A DNA stretch of 22,605 nucleotides from an uncultured Rhodospirillaceae bacterium (GTDB lineage: Bacteria > Pseudomonadota > Alphaproteobacteria > Rhodospirillales > Casp-alpha2), in contig CAJWVP010000007.1 in NCBI GenBank assembly GCA_913048145.1, positions 1 through 22,605 of the forward strand, in the 5' to 3' direction. Under the pieces are notes generated by a model. That model saw only the letters and a list, made by a program, of their open reading frames with translations. It made no database searches and was not told where the DNA came from. Positions within the stretch are counted from its first letter, which is position 1. Each line of letters starts with the position of its first letter. Below, in pieces: positions 1 to 8,118 of the stretch. The position numbers and the translations under genes are program-made.

Positions 1-145
1 AAAAATGGGACACGCCGGCGCCATCGTCATGGGTGACAAGGGGACCTATGCCTCCAAGAAATCTGCCTTGGAGGCAGTGGGCGTTAATGTCCTGGCAACG
101 CCGTCGCACGTGGGGGATGCCTTAAAGGAAGTCATGGCCTCTTGA
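1..145 (+). CDS. Succinyl-CoA synthetase-type (ADP-forming) acid-CoA ligase, alpha subunit, C-terminal fragment
   Basis: The frame is open from the first base (codons from position 2) to TGA at 143-145 and gives the last 47 residues of a protein cut by the window edge. It begins KMGHAGAIV, the phosphohistidine motif of SucD-type alpha subunits; the His accepts phosphate from acyl phosphate during CoA-ester formation. It continues with GDKGTYASKKSALEAVGV and ends normally in a short helix-like tail. The family includes succinyl-CoA synthetase, malate-CoA ligase and ADP-forming sulfoacetate-CoA ligase, and this fragment cannot tell them apart. The MFS gene starts 10 bases after the stop, so the two are probably co-transcribed. 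Inference: the ligase activates the acid that the MFS protein imports. A housekeeping sucD is possible but would more usually be followed by sucAB. Confidence 0.9.
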   Translation, partial: KMGHAGAIVMGDKGTYASKKSALEAVGVNVLATPSHVGDALKEVMAS

Positions 146-155
146 TGGCCGTATC

Positions 156-1376
156 ATGACGAGCGGACAACAGCCCAAAGAACAGAATCGCCGCCGTGGC
201 ATTCTCACGGTCAGCGGCTTCGCGCATTTCGTCCACGACGGTTTCACCGACACGATTTATGTGCTGCTACCTTTGTGGGCGTCCGGATTCGGATTGTCCC
301 ACGCGCAAGTTGGACTGCTGAAGGCCTGCATGTCCGTCGGGCTGGCCGGGTTGCAGGTGCCGGCCGGTTATTTAGCCGAGCGCTATGGTGAGCGGACCAT
401 CCTGATCCTAGGGACGGCGCTGACGGGTCTGGCATTCCTGAGCATGGCTCTGGCAAATGGAATCATGGGCCTTGCGGTACTTCTGTTCATCGCCGGCGTC
501 GGCGCTAGCACACAGCATCCGCTGGCATCTGCGTTGGTGTCGAAGGGATTTGAAAACAACCGCCGCCGCGCGGCGCTGGGGACCTATAATTTCTGCGGCG
601 ATTTAGGCAAGGTCGTCATGCCTGCCGTAGTTGCCGGTATCGCCGCGCTGTACGGTTGGCAGCAAGGATCGGCGGCCTTGGGCCTATTGGGCCTCGCTGC
701 CGCCTTGGTGCTCTATACGACTTTGCTACGGATAGGCGCTGGCAATAGGCCCGATGCGGCCCCGAAGGTAGGGGACGAACGCGCGTCGCCTTCAGAGGGG
801 TGGGGGATCCACGACCGGCAAGGGTTTTTAACCTTGGCGGCAATCTCAATGATCGACAGTGCCTGTCGCTTCGCTTTTCTGACTTTTGTGCCGTTCGTCC
901 TTATAGAGAAGGGTGCAGCCACCGAGGCCGTTGGGTTTGCTTTGGCTCTCGTGTTTGCCGGCGGCGCGGCGGGAAAACTGATCTGCGGGTTGGTGGCGGA
1001 GCGTTTAGGTATTCTGCGGACCGTCGTGTTGACTGAGTTAGTGACCACGGTGCTGATTTTGGGTGTGCTGGCCGCACCCCTGAGCGGCGCCATGATCCTT
1101 TTGCCAGTCGTCGGTGCGGCGCTCAATGGCACATCGTCTGTGCTGTATGGGACGGTTGGCGACTTTGTCCATTCGGACCGTCAGGCCCGGGCCTTTGGGT
1201 TGTTCTACACCTTTGGTACCGGTGCCGGGGTTGTCTCACCGTTCCTATTTGGTTTGTTCAGCGATGTCTGGGGCTTGGATGCAGCGGTGACGGCCATTGC
1301 TACCCTGGTTTTGCTAATTCTACCCCTGTGCTTGGTGCTGCGTCCGTCTCTGCGCGCTACGACAACTCAGGAATAG
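156..1376 (+). CDS. MFS transporter, probable organic acid/sulfonate permease
   Basis: This 406-residue integral membrane protein has about 12 hydrophobic segments. Its two halves are separated by a polar loop near residues 197-222. A short charged N-terminus precedes the first segment, which reads FAHFVHDGFTDTIYVLLPLW. The loop between segments 2 and 3 carries the MFS signature-like string AGYLAERYGERTIL, and the second half repeats it as LVAERLGILRTVVL. The ATG at 156 lacks a clear ribosome-binding site, so expression may depend on translational coupling to the CoA ligase 10 bases upstream. The substrate cannot be read from sequence. The ligase partner and the sulfite/sulfonate genes nearby make a small carboxylate or sulfonate the best inference. 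MFS proteins serve as sulfoacetate permeases (SauU) elsewhere. The gene converges on the TauE-type gene, with 14 bases between the stops. Confidence 0.88.
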   Translation: MTSGQQPKEQNRRRGILTVSGFAHFVHDGFTDTIYVLLPLWASGFGLSHAQVGLLKACMSVGLAGLQVPAGYLAERYGERTILILGTALTGLAFLSMALANGIMGLAVLLFIAGVGASTQHPLASALVSKGFENNRRRAALGTYNFCGDLGKVVMPAVVAGIAALYGWQQGSAALGLLGLAAALVLYTTLLRIGAGNRPDAAPKVGDERASPSEGWGIHDRQGFLTLAAISMIDSACRFAFLTFVPFVLIEKGAATEAVGFALALVFAGGAAGKLICGLVAERLGILRTVVLTELVTTVLILGVLAAPLSGAMILLPVVGAALNGTSSVLYGTVGDFVHSDRQARAFGLFYTFGTGAGVVSPFLFGLFSDVWGLDAAVTAIATLVLLILPLCLVLRPSLRATTTQE

Positions 1377-1390
1377 GGTGCATCCTCGCC

Positions 1391-2143
1391 TCAAAAAATG
1401 GCCCGGCGAATGAGGTTGATGCCAATCACGAACAGCGCCAGCAACATGACCTTGCGGAAGGTCTCCTGATTGATGCGCCGGCGGATCATCTCGCCAATCC
1501 AGATTCCGAGCATACCCGGCAGGCAGGCGTAGAGCGACATAGGCGTGGTTTCCGAATTCAACATGCCGTTCTGCCAATAGGCGTAAGTCAGCGGCACGGA
1601 TCCCACGAACCAGACCAGGCCGACGGTCTGCACCCAATCGTCCTTCTCCAACTTCAGCATCACGAACAGCATCATCATGGGCGGACCCCAGATGGCCGTT
1701 AGGCCGCCCAACAAGCCGCCAAGCGCGCCCGTGAAGGGCGCTGCAATGTGTTCCACCGTTGGCGACAGGGGACGTTCACGCGGTTTGATTAGGTTGAAGG
1801 CGGCGAACACCGAAACGCTGGTACCCAGGAGTAGCAGCAGGATTTCCGTGTCCAAGGTCACCGCCAGCTCTGCGCCGACGAACAAAAATCCAACGAAAAA
1901 GATGATCATCAGCCAGAACCGCTTGAACGGCGCCTTCCAGTTGCGCGACGTCACCGCCTGCCAGAGGTTGGTCACCAAGATCGGGATGATTAGGGTGGCG
2001 AAGGTGGTCAACGGATCTAGGAAGTTGACCATAACGGCGATTGCGACGATCGGGAGCCCGATGCCGGTCACGCCTTTGACGAAACCGCCGAGGCCGACAG
2101 CTACGCTGATAATCGCGACGATTTCCAGGCTATAGCCGAGCAT
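1391..2143 (-). CDS. TauE/SafE-family sulfite/sulfonate exporter
   Basis: This is a 250-residue, highly hydrophobic protein with about 8 predicted membrane segments. The N-terminal half carries GFVKGVTGIGLPIVAI and the second half ALGGLLGGLTAIWGPPMMM. These are the two Gly/Pro-rich repeats typical of TauE/SafE permeases (family size about 250-280). Members export sulfite, sulfoacetate or related anions from the cytoplasm. The gene starts 12 bases after the stop of the M29-like gene on the same strand, which points to a two-gene transcript. No good ribosome-binding site is visible, which fits coupling. The xsc gene at the other end of the window releases sulfite, so an export or detoxification role is natural. 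Because the family is broad, the exact anion is inferred. Confidence 0.87.
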   Translation of the reverse strand: MLGYSLEIVAIISVAVGLGGFVKGVTGIGLPIVAIAVMVNFLDPLTTFATLIIPILVTNLWQAVTSRNWKAPFKRFWLMIIFFVGFLFVGAELAVTLDTEILLLLLGTSVSVFAAFNLIKPRERPLSPTVEHIAAPFTGALGGLLGGLTAIWGPPMMMLFVMLKLEKDDWVQTVGLVWFVGSVPLTYAYWQNGMLNSETTPMSLYACLPGMLGIWIGEMIRRRINQETFRKVMLLALFVIGINLIRRAIF

Positions 2144-2155
2144 ATTTAGGCTAGG

Positions 2156-3673
2156 TCACGAGCAACAGGTGTCAGTGTGCAGGTTCGGATGGCCGACGCA
2201 GCCGCCGGTCCAGAACCCGCCTTCGTCGTTGCAGTACTTCGGATCGCCACCGACCATTTCGGTGAACAGGTGGTGCCAGTTGCGGCAGATATCCAACTCC
2301 GTCTTCACCCAGGTCAGCGGGTCGTTGGCGTAGTGACGCCAGTAATCGCCCTTAACGTTGATCCCGGGGACTGCCGGAATCCAACTTTCCTCCAGCCACA
2401 GCATGGGGTCGTGGTGCTTGCCGTATTTTTGCGCGAGCTTGCGGATCTCCGGATCATCCAAGGCCAACAGGCGGCCATCTTCAATGACCGGCTCATTGTC
2501 CGCCATGTAAGTCGGAAAGTATAGATGCAGGTGCCAATGGCCCACCTTCTTTCCTTCTCTTGCAGCGCGGCGTTCATCCATGGAGGAGATGATTGTGCCG
2601 AAGCCGATGTGGATGACGCCGGAGCGTACGCGTTCATAGAGACAGTTGACGAAACCTGATGGAAAGTCCTTCCGGGGTCGGTGGATGTGCGGGTTGGTGC
2701 CGATGGAGGCTTCCCACCAATGCATGAGCCCGGGGCCCGGCATGCCCGGATATTGCACGTCCGCAGTTTCCGCCATCAGGGCTCGGAGCTTGTCGCCAAA
2801 TTCACCTCCTTCGTTGATCTGCACGACCTTGCTGTCGGAAATGATCAATTGCGTCCAGTCGACGGGCGCGATGTGGTTCGTGGTGCCTGCGATGACTCCG
2901 TTGCCGTCCTCTTTCCCTGGTAGGAAGATCCACGGCCGCCCCGTGATGTGGCCGGGCAGATAGGTTTTTGCGAAGTGTGGGTTGTCGGACCAGGTCTGGT
3001 TGATCAGGTCCCAGTTGTAGTTCTGACGGTGCCGGTCATAGTAGCCGTCGTGATTGGTGAATTCGATGTCCGTACCTTCGGGATCGGTTATCCGCATGCG
3101 CTTGCCGCTACGGACCTTGTTCCAGGTCCAATCATCAATGGCCTTCAGCAGTTCATATGGCATGGCGTGGGCCGGGGATGCCAAGATTTCCGGCGTGATG
3201 AAGGGCATCCTCTGGATCTTAACATGGTCGTCCACCAGGATCGGTCCGCCGTAGCCCCAGAGCAGTTTGTCGTAGTCCTGATCCTTGGCCATCTTGTCCC
3301 ATTGGTCCATCCATTCGGCCAGTTCCTTGGTCCGGTAGAGGTAGTAGTCCACCTCATCGGCGCCAACCCATTGAGGAATGGGGCCCTTGTCAACGCGCAT
3401 GATCTCGTACTTACAGCCGTACTTTTCGAGAATTTTCTTGCAGGCCTCCACCACCATCTCGTCGTGCCAGTTGTCGACACGAAGCAAAACCCGTTCGCCG
3501 GGCTGCAGATCCCAGCACGCATGGAGACCTTGGTTATATGGTCGCTTTGCTACCTGCTCCAGGTAGGGTAGCAGGGCCTCGGCACTACTGATCTCAATAT
3601 AGGGTGGGCAGCGCGGCGGGCGTTTCTCCAACAGGGGCGGGGCCTCGAAATAAGGTTTGGTTATCGTGTCCAT
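2156..3673 (-). CDS. M29 (leucyl aminopeptidase/AmpS)-like metallo-protein of unknown substrate
   Basis: This 505-residue protein has no signal peptide. I chose the ATG at 3673 because an AGGA box lies 8 bases upstream; an in-frame ATG at 3748 adds 25 polar residues and has no such box. Similarity to M29 aminopeptidases is seen in the middle: RMRITDPEGTDIEF (193-206), LPGKEDGNG (251-259), KVVQINEGGEFGDKL (282-296), EASIGTNP (321-328) and SGVIHIGFGT (351-360). The last two match where M29 enzymes place a metal-binding Glu and His, and H380/H382 in HWHLHLYFP could complete the site. The C-terminus is unusual, with a cysteine-rich GGFWTGGCVGHPNLHTDTCCS region. It is followed by the sulfite exporter and diverges from the GntR-led operon, so it probably acts on the same compound. 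A role in amide or peptide-like bond hydrolysis is only a guess. Confidence 0.68.
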   Translation of the reverse strand: MDTITKPYFEAPPLLEKRPPRCPPYIEISSAEALLPYLEQVAKRPYNQGLHACWDLQPGERVLLRVDNWHDEMVVEACKKILEKYGCKYEIMRVDKGPIPQWVGADEVDYYLYRTKELAEWMDQWDKMAKDQDYDKLLWGYGGPILVDDHVKIQRMPFITPEILASPAHAMPYELLKAIDDWTWNKVRSGKRMRITDPEGTDIEFTNHDGYYDRHRQNYNWDLINQTWSDNPHFAKTYLPGHITGRPWIFLPGKEDGNGVIAGTTNHIAPVDWTQLIISDSKVVQINEGGEFGDKLRALMAETADVQYPGMPGPGLMHWWEASIGTNPHIHRPRKDFPSGFVNCLYERVRSGVIHIGFGTIISSMDERRAAREGKKVGHWHLHLYFPTYMADNEPVIEDGRLLALDDPEIRKLAQKYGKHHDPMLWLEESWIPAVPGINVKGDYWRHYANDPLTWVKTELDICRNWHHLFTEMVGGDPKYCNDEGGFWTGGCVGHPNLHTDTCCS

Positions 3674-3808
3674 GGTGATGTTCCTGTCTCCGCATTGGTC
3701 CTCATCTTGTCCGCTGCCCAGTTCAGCTTCAATACCTGTCGATTTCATTTGCTATAGAGCTATATAGGTCTTGATCTACAAATTGGATGCCCCTATGGTG
3801 GAGGCAGA
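3674..3808. promoter_or_regulatory. Divergent promoter/operator region with an AT-rich palindrome
   Basis: These 135 bases separate two divergent transcription units, the M29-like/TauE pair to the left and the GntR-led operon to the right. At 3753-3764 there is TATAG-AG-CTATA, an inverted repeat of 5 + 5 bases. It overlaps the perfect 8-base palindrome CTATATAG at 3760-3767. The site lies about 42-57 bases before the regulator's start codon, as expected of an autoregulatory operator. A strong Shine-Dalgarno sequence, GGTGGAGG (3797-3804), sits 4 bases before the regulator ATG. GntR/HutC-type proteins bind short palindromes in such positions. Assigning this site to this regulator is inference. 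Confidence 0.45.
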
Positions 3809-4603
3809 ATGGGAGATACCCGGAGAGAGGCTGTGGAAATCGATAAGTTGGCCCATTCGCTGGGCTTGAGCGCTGGCCCGGAAACAGTGCGAGTGCCGAA
3901 ATACCTACGCCTTTCCGACGGGATCATGCAGGCGATTGAGGTAGGTGAACTGTGTTCTGGCGAGCGATTGCCAGGCGAGTCGGAACTGGCCGCGGTGCTC
4001 CCGTTCAGCCTGGGTACTGTGCAAAAGGCGCTGTCGCATCTAGCGGAGCGGGGCGCGGTGGTGCGCCGCCACGGGTCAGGCACTTTCGTAGCCGACAGTC
4101 CGACGCAATTGAATGAACTCTGGCATTTCCGGTTCCTTGCCCCTGACGGCAAGAGCCTGTTGCCCGTATTTACGCAGGTCACCAATGTAGCAAAGGTGGC
4201 GACGGGTGGTCCCTGGACGGCGTTCTTGAGTGAGGAGGAATTCCATATCCGCATCGACCGAGATATCGATGTGAACCACGAGTTCCGCGCCGTCTCGCGG
4301 GTCTATTTGTCAGGTGCGCGGTTTGCCAAGCTGTTGGATGACCGCTCTGCGAAGATCGATAACTTGAATATCCGCACCCTGTTGCGAGAACGCTTTGACG
4401 CGCCGACGCTGCGCGTTGTGGAGCAAGTGGGGGCGGAAACCTTGCCGGATGACGTGACCGATGACCTTGAATTGGATCAAGGTATCAACGGCCTTGTCTT
4501 GCATATCCAGGGTTTTGGGTTTCGCGACACGCCCTTAAGCTATCAGGTTGTATATGTGCCGCCGAATGCTCGAAAACTGGAAGTGCAGCCGAAGCTGCTG
4601 TAG
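3809..4603 (+). CDS. GntR-family (HutC-type, UTRA domain) transcriptional regulator
   Basis: This is a 264-residue cytoplasmic regulator. Residues ~30-95 form a winged helix-turn-helix with GntR hallmarks: YLRLSDGIMQAIEVGEL, ERLPGESELA, then GTVQKALSHLAERGAVV and the wing RRHGSGTFVA. Residues ~105-260 fit a UTRA effector-binding domain and end with the usual TPLSYQVVYVPP-type strand. Length is typical of the HutC subfamily. The ATG is backed by GGTGGAGG just upstream. It is first in a run of nine genes, with only 14 bases to the next gene, and divergent from the M29-like/TauE pair. It is therefore the likely local regulator of both units and of itself. HutC-type proteins usually repress until a pathway metabolite binds; the effector here is unknown. 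Confidence 0.92.
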   Translation: MGDTRREAVEIDKLAHSLGLSAGPETVRVPKYLRLSDGIMQAIEVGELCSGERLPGESELAAVLPFSLGTVQKALSHLAERGAVVRRHGSGTFVADSPTQLNELWHFRFLAPDGKSLLPVFTQVTNVAKVATGGPWTAFLSEEEFHIRIDRDIDVNHEFRAVSRVYLSGARFAKLLDDRSAKIDNLNIRTLLRERFDAPTLRVVEQVGAETLPDDVTDDLELDQGINGLVLHIQGFGFRDTPLSYQVVYVPPNARKLEVQPKLL

Positions 4604-4617
4604 AGGAGGAGACGAAT

Positions 4618-6861
4618 ATGCCGCATTCCACCTATATGCCCGAAAAAATGGGGTCCGCCGCAGTCAGCCCTGCCGGGGCCTTCGAGGCTGGCTCCTTCCA
4701 GGAATTCACGGTCATCTACACGGCCGGTTATTTCGGTATCGACGATACGGGGTCGATTAAGGTGGTGCACCGCTTTGCTTCTGACATGGGCCGCCCCCAA
4801 TTCACGGACCCCACCGCGCCCAACTACACCACTGTGGAGGCCTCCAACGGCGCCGTGCTGCATGTGGAATACGACATGAAGCGCAACATCCGGCCCTGGG
4901 ACAAGACACTCTATATTAAGGTGGTGCGGGGCTTCCTGCGCGAGGGTGATCAGATTATCATCCGCTTTGGCGACCGCCGACAGGGTTCGCCTGGAATTCG
5001 GCTCCAGACTTTCTGCGAAAATACCTTCGAATTTCGGGTCTTGGTCGACGCGATCGCCACCTACAACTACGTGGAATTGCCCGAGCAACCGGAGATCGCC
5101 ATCATCGCGGGCCCGCCGGTTCTGTGGAAGGCGATTGCGCCTACCTGTCGCACCGCCGGCCAGTCGTTCCGACTGTACCTGAAAGGCGAGGACCGTTGGG
5201 GCAATCCCAGCAGTCAATGCACGGAGACCTTCCAGGTTTGCGCGAACATGTCCGTCGATGGACTGCCGGAAAAAGTTACATTCACGGAGGGAGATTTCTC
5301 TCTGATCCTTGAAGACCTCTGCTGTCCCAAGACCGGCGACCTGGTCATCGAATTGATGGACGCGGACGGCAATGTCGTGTGTCGGGCCAACCCGATGCGC
5401 GTTGTCGAAAACACCGCGCTACTGCCCTACTGGGGCGACCTGCATGGTCAGTCGGAAGAGACCATCGGCACCAATTCGGCCCGCGACTTCTATGATTTCG
5501 GTCGTAACAAGGCTTTCCTGGACGTTTGCGTGCACCAGGGCAACGACTTCCAGATTACCACAGAGTTCTGGGAGCATCTGAACGAACTATCGGCGGAATT
5601 CAATGAGGATGGCCGGTTCACCGTGTTCCCTGGCTGGGAGTGGTCGGGGAATACAGGCCTTGGTGGGGACCGCAACGTGCTTCATATGCAAGAAGGGCGG
5701 CAGATCCACCGCTCTTCCCATGCCCTGGTCAACGACCTCTCCGATGTGACTACCGATTCCAATTCTGCCGCCGATCTGTTCCAGGACCTGAAGGGGGAAG
5801 ACTGCACTGTCTTTGCCCACATCGGTGGGCGTTACGCCGATATCAAAATGGCCCATGACAATCAGTTGGAGCGGTCCGTGGAAGTGCATTCTGCCTGGGG
5901 GACATTCGAGTGGCTGATCCACGATGCCTTTGAGCAGGGCTACCGGGTCGGCATCCTGGCCAACTCCGACGGACACAAGGGTCGGCCTGGAGCATCGCAT
6001 CCAGGAGCGACCAAGTTCGGTTCTTATGGAGGCTTGTCGTGCATGTTGGCACCCGAACACTCTCGGGCCGGGATCATGGAGGCGCTCCGCAAGCGCCACC
6101 ATTACGGCACCACCGGTTGCCGGATGGTGCTAGACGCACGGGTGCATTTCGACAATCCGGCCGAGCAGTTTGCCGAGGATCCAAACCTGGGCGACACGAC
6201 GTCGGATATGGTTTCTGAAGCCATGATGGGCGACATTCTTAGGTCCGATGATGATGAGGTAACTTTCCGCATCGATGTCCACGCTTCAAGTCCCATTGAA
6301 CGTATCGACGTGCGCAACGGTTTGGAGACCGTTGAGGTGGTCCGCCCCTACACCGAGATCGACCTAGGACGGCGCATCCGGGTGCTTTGGGAGGGGTCCG
6401 AATACCGGGGCCGGGGCCGCGAGACTATCTGGGATGGCAACGCCGTGTTGGACGGCAACACGTTTGAACGCCTGGACGTCATCAATCGCTACAATCTGGA
6501 CAAGCGTTTCGATCAGACGGGGCCGGACCGGATTGAATGGACGGCGTTGACCACCGGAGGATTTGGCGGTTTTGACGCCTGGTTGGACGATCCGCAAGGC
6601 GGCAAGCTCACCATCGACACGGAACTGGTGAAGGAGACCATCAACATCGCCGACATCGGCTATGATGAGATGATCTTCGAAAATGGCGGCATCGACCGGC
6701 GCATCCGTATCTTCCGCCTGCCGGACGAGAACCCGCACACCACGGCGACTGTGGAACGACGGATAAAGCTCGCGGACGATCGAGATAACGCCCTGTACGT
6801 CCGCATCACCCAGGAAGATGGCCACTTCATCTGGTCGTCGCCTACCTACATTTTTCGGTAA
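4618..6861 (+). CDS. DUF3604 domain protein, PHP-like putative metal-dependent hydrolase
   Basis: This 747-residue protein has no signal peptide or membrane segment. GGAGGAG lies 8 bases before the ATG. The N-terminal ~270 residues look strand-rich; LYLKGEDRWGNPS resembles a beta-sandwich repeat. DUF3604 follows, with motifs recalling PHP-type metal sites: YWGDLHGQS (H276), VCVHQGNDFQ, FPGWEWSG, FAHIGG (H401), VEVHSAWGTFEW (H424) and ANSDGHKGRPG (D451, H453). The stretch MEALRKRHHYGTTG (about 480-495) is also typical of DUF3604. The clustered His/Asp residues imply a metal-dependent hydrolase or phosphoesterase-like active site, but no reaction is established to my knowledge. Genes on both sides are co-oriented with gaps of 14 and 9 bases. 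It probably opens or prepares the substrate used by the downstream aconitase X and SDH-like proteins, which is an inference. Confidence 0.85.
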   Translation: MPHSTYMPEKMGSAAVSPAGAFEAGSFQEFTVIYTAGYFGIDDTGSIKVVHRFASDMGRPQFTDPTAPNYTTVEASNGAVLHVEYDMKRNIRPWDKTLYIKVVRGFLREGDQIIIRFGDRRQGSPGIRLQTFCENTFEFRVLVDAIATYNYVELPEQPEIAIIAGPPVLWKAIAPTCRTAGQSFRLYLKGEDRWGNPSSQCTETFQVCANMSVDGLPEKVTFTEGDFSLILEDLCCPKTGDLVIELMDADGNVVCRANPMRVVENTALLPYWGDLHGQSEETIGTNSARDFYDFGRNKAFLDVCVHQGNDFQITTEFWEHLNELSAEFNEDGRFTVFPGWEWSGNTGLGGDRNVLHMQEGRQIHRSSHALVNDLSDVTTDSNSAADLFQDLKGEDCTVFAHIGGRYADIKMAHDNQLERSVEVHSAWGTFEWLIHDAFEQGYRVGILANSDGHKGRPGASHPGATKFGSYGGLSCMLAPEHSRAGIMEALRKRHHYGTTGCRMVLDARVHFDNPAEQFAEDPNLGDTTSDMVSEAMMGDILRSDDDEVTFRIDVHASSPIERIDVRNGLETVEVVRPYTEIDLGRRIRVLWEGSEYRGRGRETIWDGNAVLDGNTFERLDVINRYNLDKRFDQTGPDRIEWTALTTGGFGGFDAWLDDPQGGKLTIDTELVKETINIADIGYDEMIFENGGIDRRIRIFRLPDENPHTTATVERRIKLADDRDNALYVRITQEDGHFIWSSPTYIFR

Positions 6862-6870
6862 GGTCGAGGT

Positions 6871-8118
6871 ATGAAGCTCAACGAGCACGAACAAGCCATA
6901 CTGGCCGGTAACATGGGTCCCGCGCGTCAACGCGCCATGGCCCAACAAATAGAGATTGGCCGGTTCTTCGATGCGGAAGACATGGTCGAAGTGGCGCAGG
7001 CGCATATCATGGCCGATACGGAAAGCCTGGGCGAAGCTGGGGTCCGCTTCCTGGAAGATCTGGCCGATATGCCCTTGGACCAGTGCAAAGTGTGTATTCC
7101 CACCATCACCGATCCGCGCGGTGCTGATTTCAACGCGTATCAGCGGATCAATCACGACCCGGTCTATGTCGAGCTCGAACGGCGCGCTGATCAGGCGTTC
7201 CGCGCGCTCGGCATCTTGATGACCGATACCTGCATCAACTACCAGACCATGATGCCGCCGGTGTTGGGTGAACACTTGGCTATGGGTGATACGGGGGTCG
7301 TGATCTATTCAAATTCTGTTCAGGGTGCGCGCACTAATTACGAGGGTGGGCCGTCCGCCCTCGCGGCCGCACTTACGGGGCGCACGCCGCGCTTCGGTTT
7401 CCACTTGGACGAACGGCGCCGCGGAACCGCGTGCTTCGACGTAACGCACCAGCCTGCGACCTGGACAGAATGGGGGGCATTGGGCGGTCTCATTGGCCGT
7501 GCAATGGCGTCCTATTACGAGGTGCCGGTGATCAACGGTATCCATGGACCGGCGCCGACCTCCGACGACCTCAAGCATTTTGGAGCGGCACTGGCGAGTT
7601 ACGGCTCCACGGCCCTATTCCACATGGTCGGTGTAACGCCGGAAGCTCCCGACCTGCAGACTGTATTCGACGGTCCGGCGCCAGATCCGACTAAGATCTG
7701 CAAGGCGGATTTTGAGGGCTTCCTTGCCGGCTACGGCGCGGCGGATGACGCCCTCGATGTGGTTGTGTTTGCCGCGCCGCAGCTATCCCTCCTGGAGATG
7801 GAGCGCTGTGCGTATTTGCTCAAGGACCGCCAGGTTCACCGCGACGTGGCGCTCCTGATTGCCACGAACCCCGAAAACAAGCATGCGTCCGATCGCATGG
7901 GGCTCACGCAAACGATTGAAGACGCCGGCGCCGTGGTTTTGGAAGGGGTCTGTTTCTACCAGATGCATGCCCGTGAGCTGGGCGAGGCGAACAACTGGAC
8001 GCGGCTGATGACCAATTCGGCTAAGCTGACAAACATTATCGGTGGCTACGGGTATGAACCCGTGTTGGCCAATATGGAACGCTGTATCGATAGTGCAGTG
8101 GCTGGGAGGATTGTCTGA
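6871..8118 (+). CDS. Aconitase X catalytic (large) subunit, AcnX/DUF521 family dehydratase
   Basis: This 415-residue protein carries the AcnX catalytic core. It has DTCINYQTMMPPVLGEH (C121 in the TC..Y motif), SNSVQGARTNYEGG (147-160) and AALTGRTPRFGFHLD (166-180), then EVPVINGIHGPAP. Later Cys residues (RCAYLL, GVCFYQ, ERCIDS) are candidates for Fe-S ligands. Known AcnX enzymes are Fe-S dehydratases acting on cis-3-hydroxy-L-proline or, in archaea, on mevalonate 5-phosphate; others are unassigned. The string GDTGVV (139-144) stands where, from memory, cis-3-hydroxyproline dehydratases have SES/ESSA, so a different substrate is plausible. The start has GAGG 2 bases upstream and lies 9 bases after the DUF3604 stop. 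The stop shares one base with the start of the small-subunit gene. Confidence 0.9.
   Translation: MKLNEHEQAILAGNMGPARQRAMAQQIEIGRFFDAEDMVEVAQAHIMADTESLGEAGVRFLEDLADMPLDQCKVCIPTITDPRGADFNAYQRINHDPVYVELERRADQAFRALGILMTDTCINYQTMMPPVLGEHLAMGDTGVVIYSNSVQGARTNYEGGPSALAAALTGRTPRFGFHLDERRRGTACFDVTHQPATWTEWGALGGLIGRAMASYYEVPVINGIHGPAPTSDDLKHFGAALASYGSTALFHMVGVTPEAPDLQTVFDGPAPDPTKICKADFEGFLAGYGAADDALDVVVFAAPQLSLLEMERCAYLLKDRQVHRDVALLIATNPENKHASDRMGLTQTIEDAGAVVLEGVCFYQMHARELGEANNWTRLMTNSAKLTNIIGGYGYEPVLANMERCIDSAVAGRIV

Noticed and set aside
2948..3571. Open frame of 207 codons on the + strand
   Set aside because: Antisense to the M29-like gene; its Val/Leu-rich translation is typical of an antisense artefact in G+C-rich DNA.
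3674..3748. Longer start for the M29-like gene at 3748
   Set aside because: The extra 25 residues are polar and unlike the family and no ribosome-binding site precedes that ATG; it would also fill the divergent promoter region.
6364..7275. Open frame of 303 codons on the - strand across the DUF3604/AcnX junction
   Set aside because: Opposes two well-supported genes and shows no family motif or ribosome-binding site.
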